A stretch of 64,000 bases of DNA from Chryseobacterium sp. IHB B 17019 (GCF_001456155.1 NZ_CP013293.1:372001-436000), one strand, 5' to 3'; positions 7,849 to 17,402 are shown, counted from the stretch's first letter. Program-made: numbers and translations. The notes: generated by a model from the letters alone, not told the origin.

Positions 7849-9249
7849 TCATTCTTTCGATTTCATGTTTTTCCCGTCTGAAATGTGAAGTCTGCGGAAA
7901 ACGAATCCGGATAAAATCGTGAGAACGCCTACGGAGAGGAAGGTTAGACGGAAAGCGTTGTGAATCTCGCCTTTGATGAGGTCGGTGTTTTCAAATATTT
8001 TTAAAACAATTAATCCAAATGCGATTCCGAAACCGATGGCAAGCTGTTGATTGACAGATATTAATGAATTTCCGCTGCTGGTCTGAAAGTTTCTCAAATC
8101 GGCAATGGAAATGGTATTCATCGAGGTGAATTGAATGGAGTTGAAAAACCCTAACACCGCAATAATAGGGACAAACCAATATAACGAGCTGTGGATATTG
8201 GGAATGGCCAAAAGACAGATCAAAGTTCCGATAATAAAAGTATTGGCCATCAAAGTCTGCCGATACCCGAATTTATCTAAAATTTTGATAACATAAGATT
8301 TCCCGAACATGGCTGTAAGTGCCATCGGAGCGATGATCCAACCGGAAGTGACCGCCGATTGTTTGTACGCAATCTGAATCATTAACGGTAATAATAAAGG
8401 AACGGAACTGATTCCTAATCTTGTTGCCAGGTTTCCTACAATTCCCACACGGAAGGTTCTAACTTGGAATAAATTTAAGGGGAAAATTGGGGCATCATCT
8501 CTTTTAGCATGTCTGTAATAATAATACATAAAAAGAAATCCGAGAATAAAAACCACCAAAACCGGAGTCGTATTCTGAATATTCCCAAAAAGTTCCAAAG
8601 AAATTGAGAGTAGGAGCGAGGCCGCCGCGAAAATTAAAAATCCTTTTAAGTCAAAATCTACATCTTTGGTTTTATAATTGGGCATATATTTTAATCCCAA
8701 AATAATTCCCAAGATACCAATCGGAATATTAATAAGGAAAATCCAGTGCCACGAAAGGTAATCAACCATATAACCGCCTACCAAAGGCCCCAAAACTGGG
8801 CCGATCAGCGCAGGGATAATAGCAAAATTCATAGCTTTTAATAATTCATTTTTATCAAAAGTTTTAATTAAAGCTAATTTTCCGACGGGAGTCATCAGAC
8901 TTCCTCCAACACCCTGTATCACACGGGAAATTACAAGATGAGTAAGGTTTTGCGAAATCGCACAGAAAAATGATCCCAAGCTAAAAAGCATCAGAGAAAA
9001 AATAAAAATCTTTTTCGTCCCGAATCTGTCTGCTAAAAATCCGCTCGCAGGCATAAACACAGCCAAGGTCAATACATAACTGATAATCGCGTTCTGCATA
9101 TTGAGCGGAGATTCATTTAAATCCCGGGCGATCGATGGCAGTGATGTATTAAGGATAGTGGAATCGAGCATCTGCATAAAAATAGCAGTTGCCAAAATCA
9201 GAGGTAGAATTTTTTTTATCGAATTGGGTTGCGGGATTACTTCTGACAT
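7849..9249 (-). CDS. MFS drug exporter, EmrB/QacA (DHA2) type
   Basis: 466 residues with 14 predicted membrane helices. Motif A is visible as GFLADRFGTKKIF (about residues 65-77) and motif C as GPVLGPLVGGYMVDYLSWHW, followed by FLINIPIGI, all typical of DHA2 proton antiporters such as EmrB. D29 and the LDSTILNTSLPSIA stretch form the usual first-helix signature. It should pump hydrophobic drugs outward using the proton gradient. No EmrA-type membrane-fusion partner is adjacent, so it probably acts alone in the inner membrane. Confidence 0.92.
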   Translation of the reverse strand: MSEVIPQPNSIKKILPLILATAIFMQMLDSTILNTSLPSIARDLNESPLNMQNAIISYVLTLAVFMPASGFLADRFGTKKIFIFSLMLFSLGSFFCAISQNLTHLVISRVIQGVGGSLMTPVGKLALIKTFDKNELLKAMNFAIIPALIGPVLGPLVGGYMVDYLSWHWIFLINIPIGILGIILGLKYMPNYKTKDVDFDLKGFLIFAAASLLLSISLELFGNIQNTTPVLVVFILGFLFMYYYYRHAKRDDAPIFPLNLFQVRTFRVGIVGNLATRLGISSVPLLLPLMIQIAYKQSAVTSGWIIAPMALTAMFGKSYVIKILDKFGYRQTLMANTFIIGTLICLLAIPNIHSSLYWFVPIIAVLGFFNSIQFTSMNTISIADLRNFQTSSGNSLISVNQQLAIGFGIAFGLIVLKIFENTDLIKGEIHNAFRLTFLSVGVLTILSGFVFRRLHISDGKNMKSKE

Positions 9250-9360
9250 TTTATTTTTACTGATGATCCAGGTTTATTTTTAATTTAAAATTGTTTAAAT
9301 TTTAAAGCAATATTTATTCCTTAAATAGTTTTTTACATGAAAGACTATTTTCACATTAAC

Positions 9361-9392
9361 AAAAAAAGTCCTGCGAAATTCACAGGACTTTT
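9361..9392 (-). terminator. Rho-independent terminator
   Basis: AAAAGTCCTG (9364-9373) pairs with CAGGACTTTT (9383-9392); T-rich on both strands. It lies 6 nt after the stop of the 9398-10210 gene. Confidence 0.8.
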
Positions 9393-9397
9393 TTGAT

Positions 9398-10210
9398 TTA
9401 TTTTCTAGGTTTTTCTACTCCTTTCCATTCGTCGCCGGCTTTTCTGTACTGGCTCAGTTCAAAAGTTTCAAAGTCTTTTGTTTTGTATTCGATATTATCG
9501 GTATTTTGCTCAAACGGCATTATGTAATAATAATCTACGTCTGTTCTGTCTGTTTTAGTCCCTTTTTTCACGGAAGGTACATATTTGGAGAATTTATAAC
9601 TTGGAAGATATTGCTTCACTCTTGCGTAGAAAGCTTTATTTTCTTTTTCGTCAGGAATGATGTCTACGATCTTGAAATCATCTTTTTTCTTATCAATCCA
9701 AAGATAATATGTTTTTTCTTCCGCCGTATTTCTGTTGTTTGAGTTGAAGGCAAAAAGTTCTTTCGGAACCAGTTCCTTGATTTTTTCAGGATCTACTTTT
9801 GTGTAATACTGACCTTTAGACGGATCTACATACGTCTCAAGATTATACATCAATACAGAATTGTTCTCAAATTTTTTATTTTTAAAATATTGATTTAAAG
9901 ATAATTCTGCCGTTTCTCTCAATTCTTTTCCTCTTGTGTCCAATGTTTTAGTTGGGTTCTGAGGATTTACTTTTTTTACAAATTCGTATAAAACAACAGG
10001 TTTTACATCTTTAAGGTGAGGATAGGTTTTAAGCTGTTCAGCTTTTGCCAGCCAGTAATATTGTTGATAATAATCATCTTTATCTTGATCCTTCACGCTT
10101 TTATACACCATAGCCAGCTTTTTGGAGCTAAGATATTTGCCATATTTCCCCTGTCCAAAAGCAAAAGTCATGGATAATAAAGCAAATAAGATAGTAATGT
10201 TTCTTCTCAT
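9398..10210 (-). CDS. Secreted hypothetical protein
   Basis: The start is placed at 10210 (MRRNITILFALLSMTFAFGQ), giving a normal signal peptide and 270 residues; a longer frame from 10240 would begin inside the promoter box at 10237-10245. The mature part is rich in K, Y, D and aromatic residues, with a repeated KxYYYL/DYYYIMPF flavour, and no family motif I recognise. Probably periplasmic or outer-membrane-associated. Monocistronic, with its own promoter and terminator. Confidence 0.75.
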   Translation of the reverse strand: MRRNITILFALLSMTFAFGQGKYGKYLSSKKLAMVYKSVKDQDKDDYYQQYYWLAKAEQLKTYPHLKDVKPVVLYEFVKKVNPQNPTKTLDTRGKELRETAELSLNQYFKNKKFENNSVLMYNLETYVDPSKGQYYTKVDPEKIKELVPKELFAFNSNNRNTAEEKTYYLWIDKKKDDFKIVDIIPDEKENKAFYARVKQYLPSYKFSKYVPSVKKGTKTDRTDVDYYYIMPFEQNTDNIEYKTKDFETFELSQYRKAGDEWKGVEKPRK

Positions 10211-10236
10211 TTTTTTATAATTGATTTTTTCGTTTT

Positions 10237-10245
10237 CCAAATATA
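10237..10245 (-). promoter_or_regulatory. -7 promoter box
   Basis: TATATTTGG on the minus strand fits TAnnTTTG; 26 nt before the ATG at 10210. It also decides against the longer start at 10240. Confidence 0.55.
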
Positions 10246-10439
10246 ATTATTTATTAGATAATAAATTTGATTAACGGTTAAATTCTGACAATATTATTAT
10301 CGTTAATTCAAAAGAAAATCCCGTATTGCTACAGGATTGATAAATTTTGGTTGAAAAACTAGAAATTAGAGGTTAGAAATTAGTCAATTAAGAATAAAAT
10401 CTTCAGAAAAATCCATAACTTATAATTCATAACTCATCA

Positions 10440-12113
10440 CTATTTGCCATACGACGTTTCATGCACTTTTACTGCTCTTCCGCTTGGGTCGTTCATATTT
10501 TTGAAAGCTTCATCCCATTCCAGGGCAATCGGTGTAGAACATGCAACTGATGGTACAGACGGAACTGTTGCCGCCGCGGTTTCACTTGGGAAATGTTCCT
10601 CGAAAATCGTTCTGTATCGATATTCTTCCTTGTTTTGCGGAGTATGTAAAGGAAACTTGAATTTTGCATTGGTCATCATTTCATCCGTTACCTCTTTTTC
10701 AGCAACAGCTTTTAACGTATCGATCCATGAATAGCCAACGCCATCGGAAAACTGCTCTTTCTGTCTCCAGACAATAGAATCGGGTAGGATATCTTCAAAT
10801 GCTTTTCTTAATACCCATTTTTCAATTTTTCCTTCTGCAGCGTTTACCATTTTATCTTTTGGATTAATGGTCATCGCAATATCCATAAATTCTTTATCTA
10901 AAAAAGGAACACGCCCTTCAATTCCCCAGCTCATCAGGGCTTTGTTGGCTCTCAGACAATCGTAAAGGTGAAGTTTTCCTAATTTTCTTACGGTTTCATC
11001 ATGAAATTCCTTCGCATTCGGAGCTTTGTGGAAATACAGATATCCTCCGAATAATTCGTCAGAACCTTCTCCGGAAAGTACCATTTTTATCCCCATTGAT
11101 TTAATGACTCTTGCCAGAAGATACATCGGTGTGGAAGCTCTTATCGTCGTTACATCATACGTTTCCAGATGGTAAATCACATCACGGATGGCATCCAGAC
11201 CTTCCTGAACGGTAAAATTAACCTCGTGATGAACCGAACCAATATGTTCTGCCGCTTTTTGGGCAGCTTCTAAATCCGGTGAACCGACCAAACCAACCGC
11301 AAAACTGTGTAATCTCGGATACCATGCTTCCTGGGTATCACCACTTTCAACCCTCTGTCTTGCAAATTTTGCAGTAATCGCAGAAATTACAGAAGAATCC
11401 AGTCCTCCGGAAAGTAAAACTCCGTACGGAACATCGCTCATCAGTTGTCTGTGAACAGCATCTTCAAGCCCTTTTCTTAATTTTGATATATCGGTTTCAT
11501 TATCTTTTACAGAATCAAAACTTTCCCAATCTCTTTTGTACCATTGTTGAAGCTGGCTCCCGTCTTTGCTGTACACCAAATGTCCAGGTAAAAAAGTTTC
11601 AATAGTTTTGCAAAAACCTTCCAGTGCTTTTAATTCTGAAGCTACATAATAGCTTCCATTTCTGTCCCAACCGTGATACAGTGGGCAGATTCCCATGTGG
11701 TCGCGGGCAATCAGATATACATCGTTTTCTGTATCGTATAAAGAAAAAGCAAAAATTCCGTTGAGTTTTTCAATGAAATTTTTTCCGTATTTTTCATAAA
11801 GTGCTAAAATTACTTCACAATCAGACTGGGTTTGAAATTCATAATTGGGGAATTCTTCTTTTAATTCTCTATGGTTATAAATTTCTCCGTTCACGGCCAA
11901 AACTATTTTTCCATCCTTTGAAAATAAGGGTTGTTTTCCTGAAGCAGGATCTACTATAGCAAGCCTTTCATGGGAGAAGATTACTTTCTCATCCTGAAAT
12001 ACGCCGCTCCAGTCCGGTCCCCTGTGACGGATTTTTTTTGACATTTCAAGAACCTGGGATCTTAATATTTCGGTCTTTTGTTTGGCATCAAACAAACATA
12101 CAATTCCACACAT
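10440..12113 (-). CDS. asnB: Asparagine synthase B, glutamine-hydrolysing
   Basis: 557 residues. MCGIVCLFD supplies the N-terminal nucleophile C2 of the class II glutaminase domain (about residues 2-180), with RHRGPDW and NGEIYNHREL motifs. The synthetase domain carries the ATP pyrophosphatase loop GVLLSGGLDSSVISAI (about residues 231-246) and SGEGSDELFGGYLYFHKAP. It converts aspartate, glutamine and ATP to asparagine in the cytoplasm. Length matches E. coli AsnB. A weak promoter-like TAATTTCGC lies at 12131-12139. Confidence 0.97.
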   Translation of the reverse strand: MCGIVCLFDAKQKTEILRSQVLEMSKKIRHRGPDWSGVFQDEKVIFSHERLAIVDPASGKQPLFSKDGKIVLAVNGEIYNHRELKEEFPNYEFQTQSDCEVILALYEKYGKNFIEKLNGIFAFSLYDTENDVYLIARDHMGICPLYHGWDRNGSYYVASELKALEGFCKTIETFLPGHLVYSKDGSQLQQWYKRDWESFDSVKDNETDISKLRKGLEDAVHRQLMSDVPYGVLLSGGLDSSVISAITAKFARQRVESGDTQEAWYPRLHSFAVGLVGSPDLEAAQKAAEHIGSVHHEVNFTVQEGLDAIRDVIYHLETYDVTTIRASTPMYLLARVIKSMGIKMVLSGEGSDELFGGYLYFHKAPNAKEFHDETVRKLGKLHLYDCLRANKALMSWGIEGRVPFLDKEFMDIAMTINPKDKMVNAAEGKIEKWVLRKAFEDILPDSIVWRQKEQFSDGVGYSWIDTLKAVAEKEVTDEMMTNAKFKFPLHTPQNKEEYRYRTIFEEHFPSETAAATVPSVPSVACSTPIALEWDEAFKNMNDPSGRAVKVHETSYGK

Positions 12114-12430
12114 TTTATTGTTATTTTAAAGCGAAATTAAATTACTGGTTTAAATTTAACAATAAAAAAATCAAATAAGTTAATATTTTTAACTAGATAT
12201 TTGATTTGAAAGAAAAACTTTAATTTAATTTAAATAAAATCGTTGTTTTAGTTAATTTTTTTCACCGTGAAATTAAAAAAGGTAATTACATACGAAATAA
12301 TATCGACATATTTATTAATCTATGGTAATTTATTATAGGAATTTTAGTCTTTACTTTGTGGCTCGAAATAATTTTTTTTCATCATTTGTGTTTTTACCTT
12401 CTTGCAATTCAGTTTGCGAGAAGGTTTTTT
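12114..12430. other. Gene-free stretch, AT-rich
   Basis: No protein gene. It holds the asnB upstream region, a promoter-like box reading plus (TTACTTTGT, 12351-12359, one mismatch to TAnnTTTGY) and, 36 nt later, a strong plus-strand terminator (12396-12430). Together these could define a short plus-strand RNA of about 65 nt. Confidence 0.5.
12396..12430 (+). terminator. Rho-independent terminator reading plus
   Basis: ACCTTCTTGCAA (12396-12407) pairs with TTGCGAGAAGGT (12414-12425) with one G-U, followed by eight T on the plus strand. The minus-strand side has A tracts, so it does not serve the minus-strand gene ending at 12431. No annotated plus-strand gene precedes it. Confidence 0.7.
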
Positions 12431-14098
12431 TTATTCTGATCCTAATAGAACTCCCGAAACATTCCAAGAACTGAAACTTGTGCCTTCTGTAGGGCCTTGT
12501 GGAATCTTCACCTGAATCGTATGTTTTCCGGCTTTTAAATCTCCAAGCGGAATAAAGTTAGGATTGGTAACCGTTCCCGGACACCAGTTTGATCTGCTTA
12601 AATCTGAGGAGGAAAGCCCGTCCGGAAAGTTTCCTGAAGCGGGATTGTAAAGGCGGTACGAGCCACAATCTGATCTCCACGGTACAAATGAAAAAGCCAT
12701 CTTCCCGTCAAGGAAAATAGAATTGGCTTTAGGAACGAACTCATCGCCGTTTTCCCAGCCGCCATGGCCTGTTGTGGTATATCTCAGCTGTGCGTTTTTC
12801 AAATCTTTTTTCAAGGTAAATTCTACCATCAATCCTTTGTCATTATTGAACATTGTGGAATAGTCCTGTCCGGCCATTTCCATGATATTCAATGTGTTAA
12901 ATAAAGGAATCACCGTGTTGTTTTTATAAATATTCTGGTCACTTTTGTGAATCGTAATCTCCAGACTCACTTTGTGACCGCCTTTGTCGTAGTTACCAAT
13001 AAATGTACCAACCCATAATTCTTTCTCAGAAAGGGAAGGTTTCAGTTCTGTAATGTCTTCACGGAACGGACTAATGCTTTGCCAGTTTTTATCTTTTAAT
13101 TGAATATGATTAAATTTATTAATCCCGAAAGCCGTGAAAAAACGCATCATTTCAATGGCTGGGCTGTAATTTTCGGATGTTGCGATTCCAAAATATTGTT
13201 TTCCGTTTCCGTTTTCATAGATTGGAAGTGTTTTGGCACCTTTTTCCAGCCCGTCGAAGAAAGATTGTGACTTATCTTGTGGGACAAAGAAAGCAGTTCC
13301 TGTTCTGTCATAAGCGTCACCGTTTGAATGTTGTTTCAATTCAACGAAAATATTTTCGCCTTCCGATATTTTTGGAAACTTAATTTTTTTCAGGATAATA
13401 GTTCCGTTGGCGAATCTTTTTACATTTTCATCAGATTTTGATTCATCGGAAAAGTTGATTGTTTCATTTTCAAAAACTTTCAAAGTTGTAAATCTGCTTT
13501 TCCAAAGAAGATCTCTGTAACCCAGCTGATCCGTAGAATTAATAGAACCTTTAAGAAGGTTTTCAATATCGGTTTTCTTTACTTTTTTGATGTAGCTAGC
13601 TGTAATTACCGAGTTTTTATTTCTCTCAATTTCCAAAACGAAACCGAGATCTTGCCCAATTGTTGAAGGGCCTCCCTGTATTTTTAATTCATTTGTATAC
13701 CAAACTTCAATAGTGTTGGAATTGATTTTGGTAACTGCTTTTTTACAGTTATAGCCTAATATCTTTTTGGTTTCATTGGTAAGTTCAAAACTTTGTTTGC
13801 TAATAGATTCTGCATCTGAGGTTGAAATTATTTCGTTTGATTTCAAAAATGCATAAGAAATTACCGTGTTTGATGGTTTTTCAATTTTCGTTATTTCAAA
13901 TGGAAACTCTGCCTTTTGTTCTTTTATTTTATTATTCAGGATAAAATTTTCCTTTTCATTTGTCCAGACTAAAGTAGGTGATTGCTCAGTCAAAACTTTT
14001 CCGTTGTATGAACTGATGTACTGAACTTCATAAGTTTGTGCAAACGAAAGACAAAATAAAAAGATAAAAAAGCTTAATAAAGTTTTTTGATGCATCAT
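12431..14098 (-). CDS. PNGase F-like N-glycanase with N-terminal GLPGLI-like domain
   Basis: The start is set at 14098 (MMHQKTLLSFFIFLFCLSFAQ, a signal peptide); a longer TTG start at 14119 lies within the promoter box. Numbering from that TTG: an N-terminal region (about 28-205) resembles the GLPGLI family (ILGYNCKKA, VWYTNEL); then two PNGase F-like jelly-roll domains. HSNGDAYDRTGTAF carries D271, matching catalytic D60 of PNGase F, and GHGGWENGDEFVPKANSI carries E460, matching E206. WRSDCGSY and NWCPGTV (C485, C513) match the PNGase F C-domain. It should remove N-glycans from glycoproteins outside the cell. Domain order recalls PNGase F-II of Elizabethkingia. Confidence 0.85.
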   Translation of the reverse strand: MMHQKTLLSFFIFLFCLSFAQTYEVQYISSYNGKVLTEQSPTLVWTNEKENFILNNKIKEQKAEFPFEITKIEKPSNTVISYAFLKSNEIISTSDAESISKQSFELTNETKKILGYNCKKAVTKINSNTIEVWYTNELKIQGGPSTIGQDLGFVLEIERNKNSVITASYIKKVKKTDIENLLKGSINSTDQLGYRDLLWKSRFTTLKVFENETINFSDESKSDENVKRFANGTIILKKIKFPKISEGENIFVELKQHSNGDAYDRTGTAFFVPQDKSQSFFDGLEKGAKTLPIYENGNGKQYFGIATSENYSPAIEMMRFFTAFGINKFNHIQLKDKNWQSISPFREDITELKPSLSEKELWVGTFIGNYDKGGHKVSLEITIHKSDQNIYKNNTVIPLFNTLNIMEMAGQDYSTMFNNDKGLMVEFTLKKDLKNAQLRYTTTGHGGWENGDEFVPKANSIFLDGKMAFSFVPWRSDCGSYRLYNPASGNFPDGLSSSDLSRSNWCPGTVTNPNFIPLGDLKAGKHTIQVKIPQGPTEGTSFSSWNVSGVLLGSE

Positions 14099-14115
14099 AA
14101 TTGGAATTGGTTTCC

Positions 14116-14124
14116 GCAAAGATA
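14116..14124 (-). promoter_or_regulatory. -7 promoter box for the glycanase gene
   Basis: TATCTTTGC on the minus strand, a perfect TAnnTTTGY, 17 nt before the ATG at 14098. Its TTG is the alternative start codon that is rejected. Confidence 0.7.
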
Positions 14125-14283
14125 AATTTAGTTAACCTAAATATCAACTTTGTGAATTTTACATTAGTTTTTTAGGATATAGGTGTGAGATATTGTGCAA
14201 AAGTTACACACGTGTGAAATATTTTATAGCATATTTTTGATTCACAGTTTTTTATTTTTTAATTGTTTTGTATTATTTAACAA

Positions 14284-14312
14284 AAAAAACTACCCTAAAA
14301 GTAGAGTAGTTT
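14284..14312 (-). terminator. Rho-independent terminator
   Basis: AAACTAC (14287-14293) pairs with GTAGTTT (14306-14312), followed by a T tract on the minus strand. It ends the rRNA methyltransferase gene. Confidence 0.7.
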
Positions 14313-14334
14313 ATAGTTTGTATGTTTTATTTGT

Positions 14335-15540
14335 TTAAGAAATTCTTTCAATTAAAGCCATGTAAAATCCATCATAACCTTCGCTAGGCATTACTTTTTC
14401 ATCCTTGACCATTTTGAAATTAGGATTATTCTTGATGAATTCTGCCACCTGCTCATTATTTTCTGAAGGAAGGATAGAACATGTTGCATATACCATTTTT
14501 CCTCCTACTTTGAGCATTTTGGAGTAATCCTGAAGAATCTGCTGTTGCTCTTTTTTGATCCTGTCGATAAAATCCTGATCAATTTTCCATTTACTGTCCG
14601 GATTTCTTTTTAAAACCCCAAGACCTGAACAAGGTGCATCAATCAATAATCTGTCTGCTTTATCATGAAGTCTTTTAATCACTTTATTATCAGAAATCAT
14701 GCGGGTTTCGATGTTGTGGGCTCCGGCTCTTTTGGCACGACGTTTTAGTTCTGCCAGCTTCCATTCGTAAATATCCAAGGCAATGATTTGTCCTTTATTT
14801 CCCATTAAAGCAGCCAAATGAAGCGTTTTTCCACCCGCTCCTGCGCAGGCATCAACCACTCGCTGACCTTCTTTTACATCCAGGAAATACCCGATTTTTT
14901 GCGAAGAAGCATCTTGAACTTCAAATAATCCTTCTTTAAAGGCAGTTGTAAGAAAAACATTCTTTTTTTCTTCCAGTTGTACTGCATCAGGATAATTTTT
15001 GACAGGGTAGGAAACAACATTTTCATCGGCAAGATCAGAAATAAGTTCTCTTGGTGTGGTTCTTAAAGAGTTTGCTCGCAGAACTGTTGGTGCCTGTTCG
15101 TTCAGGGCGTGTATTTCCTTTTCCCATTTCGGACCTAATTCTTTTTCTAATGTTTCAGCCAGCCATTCCGGAATTGAGTGTTCTATGGCTTTGGTGGGAA
15201 CTGTATTTTTTTTAAGCTTTGTAAGGATATCGGCGATTTTTATTCCGTCAAATTCCTCAAACTTTTTATAATTTGTTTTACTCCAAAGCAGATAAGCAAT
15301 GATTAGCTTATAAATATTGTTGGGTTTCACCCCTTCTCCCATGTAGTATTCCAGGCGTTTTTTCCATCGGATGATATTATAGAAAATCTCAGAAACAACG
15401 GCTCTGTCCTGGCTTCCCCATTTTTTGTTCGCTTTTAAAAGTCTTTCGATTACTTTATCAGCATATTTATTTTTCTCGAAAAATGTTTCCTGTAAAGCAT
15501 CGTGAATTCCGATCGCTAAGTTTCTGTGAATAAGTTCCAT
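14335..15540 (-). CDS. 16S rRNA (cytosine-C5) methyltransferase, RsmB/NOP2 type
   Basis: The start is placed at 15540 (MELIHRNLAIG), 401 residues; a longer frame from 15570 begins inside the promoter box. The SAM site is VVDACAGAGGKTLHLAALM; motif IV is LLIDAPCSGLGVLKRNPDSKW with the release cysteine, and motif VI VYATCSILPSENNEQV holds the catalytic cysteine. The N-terminal helical region resembles the NusB-like domain of RsmB. It methylates a cytosine at C5 in rRNA. Exact target base not determined. Confidence 0.9.
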   Translation of the reverse strand: MELIHRNLAIGIHDALQETFFEKNKYADKVIERLLKANKKWGSQDRAVVSEIFYNIIRWKKRLEYYMGEGVKPNNIYKLIIAYLLWSKTNYKKFEEFDGIKIADILTKLKKNTVPTKAIEHSIPEWLAETLEKELGPKWEKEIHALNEQAPTVLRANSLRTTPRELISDLADENVVSYPVKNYPDAVQLEEKKNVFLTTAFKEGLFEVQDASSQKIGYFLDVKEGQRVVDACAGAGGKTLHLAALMGNKGQIIALDIYEWKLAELKRRAKRAGAHNIETRMISDNKVIKRLHDKADRLLIDAPCSGLGVLKRNPDSKWKIDQDFIDRIKKEQQQILQDYSKMLKVGGKMVYATCSILPSENNEQVAEFIKNNPNFKMVKDEKVMPSEGYDGFYMALIERIS

Positions 15541-15566
15541 AAAATTGCTTCTCCTGTTTTGAATCT

Positions 15567-15575
15567 GCAAAAATA
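15567..15575 (-). promoter_or_regulatory. -7 promoter box for the rRNA methyltransferase
   Basis: TATTTTTGC on the minus strand, 26 nt before the ATG at 15540. Confidence 0.65.
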
Positions 15576-15590
15576 CGAAAATTATAAACG

Positions 15591-15717
15591 TTATTAGTTA
15601 TGAATTATAAGTTATAAGTTTTGAATTATTTTAAATTATTATTGTATTAAATCCATAACTATGGTTAATAGCCAACTTTTTTAACTCATAACTCTTAATT
15701 TTTAACTCATCACTCAA
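15591..15717. repeat. Degenerate heptamer repeat, two opposed arms
   Basis: The left arm (15591-15626) carries gttatga/gttataa-like units; the right arm (15653-15717) carries their complement (ataactc, ttaactc). The 7-bp spacing is visible by eye. The block lies between two divergent genes. Confidence 0.6.
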
Positions 15718-15722
15718 AAACC

Positions 15723-15731
15723 TATCTTTGC
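15723..15731 (+). promoter_or_regulatory. -7 promoter box for yjdM
   Basis: TATCTTTGC, 14 nt before the ATG at 15746. It contains the TTG at 15728 that would otherwise be read as a start. Confidence 0.7.
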
Positions 15732-15745
15732 AAAAAATTAAAAAT

Positions 15746-16090
15746 ATGAGTGATCCTATACTTTGTCCGAAATGTGGTTCTGAATTTACTTATCCGAGCG
15801 ATAATATGACGGTTTGTTCCCAATGTTTCTATGAGTGGAATCCAGAAGAAGAAACTTCCGATGCTTCAAATTCGGGGAAAATTTTAGATTCAAATGGAAA
15901 TGAGCTGAAGGATGGAGATTCTGTTGTTGTTATTAAGGATTTACCGGTAAAAGGTGCTCCGAAACCTGTAAAAGCCGGAACTAAAGTGAAAAATATTCGT
16001 TTAAGACCAGACAGCGATCATAATATTGATTGTAAAATAGATGGTTTCGGGTCAATGGCTTTGAAGTCGGAATTTGTGAAAAAGGCATAA
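15746..16090 (+). CDS. yjdM: Zinc-ribbon protein YjdM/PhnA family
   Basis: 114 residues from the ATG at 15746 ([16 protein letters not shown]). The N-terminal zinc ribbon has CPKC and, 17 residues later, CSQC; the C-terminal PhnA domain has [17 protein letters not shown] and ends [13 protein letters not shown]. The family was once named for alkylphosphonate use but has no proven phosphonate enzyme activity here; treat the biochemical role as open. Stand-alone, with its own promoter. Confidence 0.9.
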   Translation: MSDPILCPKCGSEFTYPSDNMTVCSQCFYEWNPEEETSDASNSGKILDSNGNELKDGDSVVVIKDLPVKGAPKPVKAGTKVKNIRLRPDSDHNIDCKIDGFGSMALKSEFVKKA

Positions 16091-16374
16091 AAAAAGGAAA
16101 GAATTGGACAGTGTAATCTTTCAAAAGACTAGATTGCAGACTGCTAATTTTCGTCTTGGAGGCAGAAAGAGAATTAACCAAAAATTTCCTTATGCTGTGG
16201 AAATACAAATGTAAGAAAAAGTTTTAAAATCAGTTTCTTATGTTTGTATTTTTTTATCCACAAATCCACAATAAGCATTGTTGAAGGTTGTTATTCACCA
16301 GAATATATCTGAGACTTAATCATATCTTCAATATTTATATTACACGGAATGACAAACCTTCCGGGTTGATATTT

Positions 16375-17316
16375 TTAGCCAACAAAAGAAAATTTAATTG
16401 TCTTATTTTCAATTTTCTCATTCGTATAAACAACCAATTCCTTACCTTTCGTTTTCACCTTATTCCAGTAATGATTTCCAGCAAATCTGCTTTCCAGAAC
16501 CTCGGCTTCAAAGCCATTTTCTGAAATTTTAATTTCATGCGGATAATACGAAAACCTTGGTATTTGAAATTCAGAAATTTCATTTTCATTAAAAATATTT
16601 ACTTCTCCAAAAAGCTTGGCTACATAAGAATTATACGGACTTCTGAAAGTCTCCTCAGGATTGTCATTTTGAATTAATCTTCCGTCCTGGAGAACAATAA
16701 TCTGATCCAGCCACGGGACAATATCCTGAAGCTCATGCGTTGAAATAATCAAAGAAATATTCTGCTGCTTTACAAATCGGAATAACCTTTCGCGAAGTTC
16801 AATCTTCCTCGAAAAATCCAGATTACTGAAAGGTTCGTCAAGAATCAAAAGCTTCGGAAGAACAGAAAGTGCCCTTGCGATGGCAACTCTTTGTTGCTGT
16901 CCACCACTTAAATTTTTAGGTAATGTATTGGCAAATTCCTCGAGACCAACAACTTCCAGAAGTTCTGCAACGGTTTCTTTTTTCTTTGCTAAATTAATAT
17001 TTGAAATAAATTTTCCCACATTTTCGGCAACGGTTGCATAAGGCATCAGATCAAAATTCTGGGCTACAAATTTCATTTTCGCTTCTCCGGGAACAAGATT
17101 TCCTTTCGGACCCATCAATTTTTCTCCATCGAAAATAATATCTCCGCTTTCCCAGTCAAGTAGCCCGTAAATCAAACTTAACAATGTTGATTTCCCGCAT
17201 CCGCTTTCTCCGGCCAGAGCGATAATTTTACCTTCCTCAAACCTTAGGGTAAGGTTCTGAAACAGGGGTTTTTCTTTAGAATATGAAAAAAATAAATTGT
17301 TTATTTCTAATAGCAT
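16375..17316 (-). CDS. ABC transporter ATP-binding protein
   Basis: Start set at 17316 (MLLEINNLFFSYSKEKPL), 313 residues. Walker A GESGCGKST, Q-loop KFVAQNFDLMPYATV, signature LSGGQQQRVAIARAL and Walker B LLILDEPFSNLD are all intact, so the ATPase should be active. A C-terminal extension of about 80 residues after the core is unrelated to the NBD. The class resembles thiamine/sulfate/iron importer ATPases. No permease is adjacent, so the transported substrate is unknown. The -7 box ends only 3 nt before the ATG. Confidence 0.88.
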   Translation of the reverse strand: MLLEINNLFFSYSKEKPLFQNLTLRFEEGKIIALAGESGCGKSTLLSLIYGLLDWESGDIIFDGEKLMGPKGNLVPGEAKMKFVAQNFDLMPYATVAENVGKFISNINLAKKKETVAELLEVVGLEEFANTLPKNLSGGQQQRVAIARALSVLPKLLILDEPFSNLDFSRKIELRERLFRFVKQQNISLIISTHELQDIVPWLDQIIVLQDGRLIQNDNPEETFRSPYNSYVAKLFGEVNIFNENEISEFQIPRFSYYPHEIKISENGFEAEVLESRFAGNHYWNKVKTKGKELVVYTNEKIENKTIKFSFVG

Positions 17317-17319
17317 AAT

Positions 17320-17328
17320 ACAAATGTA
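17320..17328 (-). promoter_or_regulatory. -7 promoter box abutting the start codon
   Basis: TACATTTGT on the minus strand; exactly 3 nt separate it from the ATG at 17316, so the transcript should start at or next to the start codon. Confidence 0.6.
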
Positions 17329-17402
17329 ATGAAATGAAATGTTTTTAGGAAAGAACAATTATTTTTATTATATTAGCGGGAGTATTGAAAAATTCAAAAA
17401 TT

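Noticed and set aside
14098..14119. Longer TTG start for the PNGase F-like protein
   Set aside because: The TTG is part of the -7 box TATCTTTGC (14116-14124), so it would not be transcribed.
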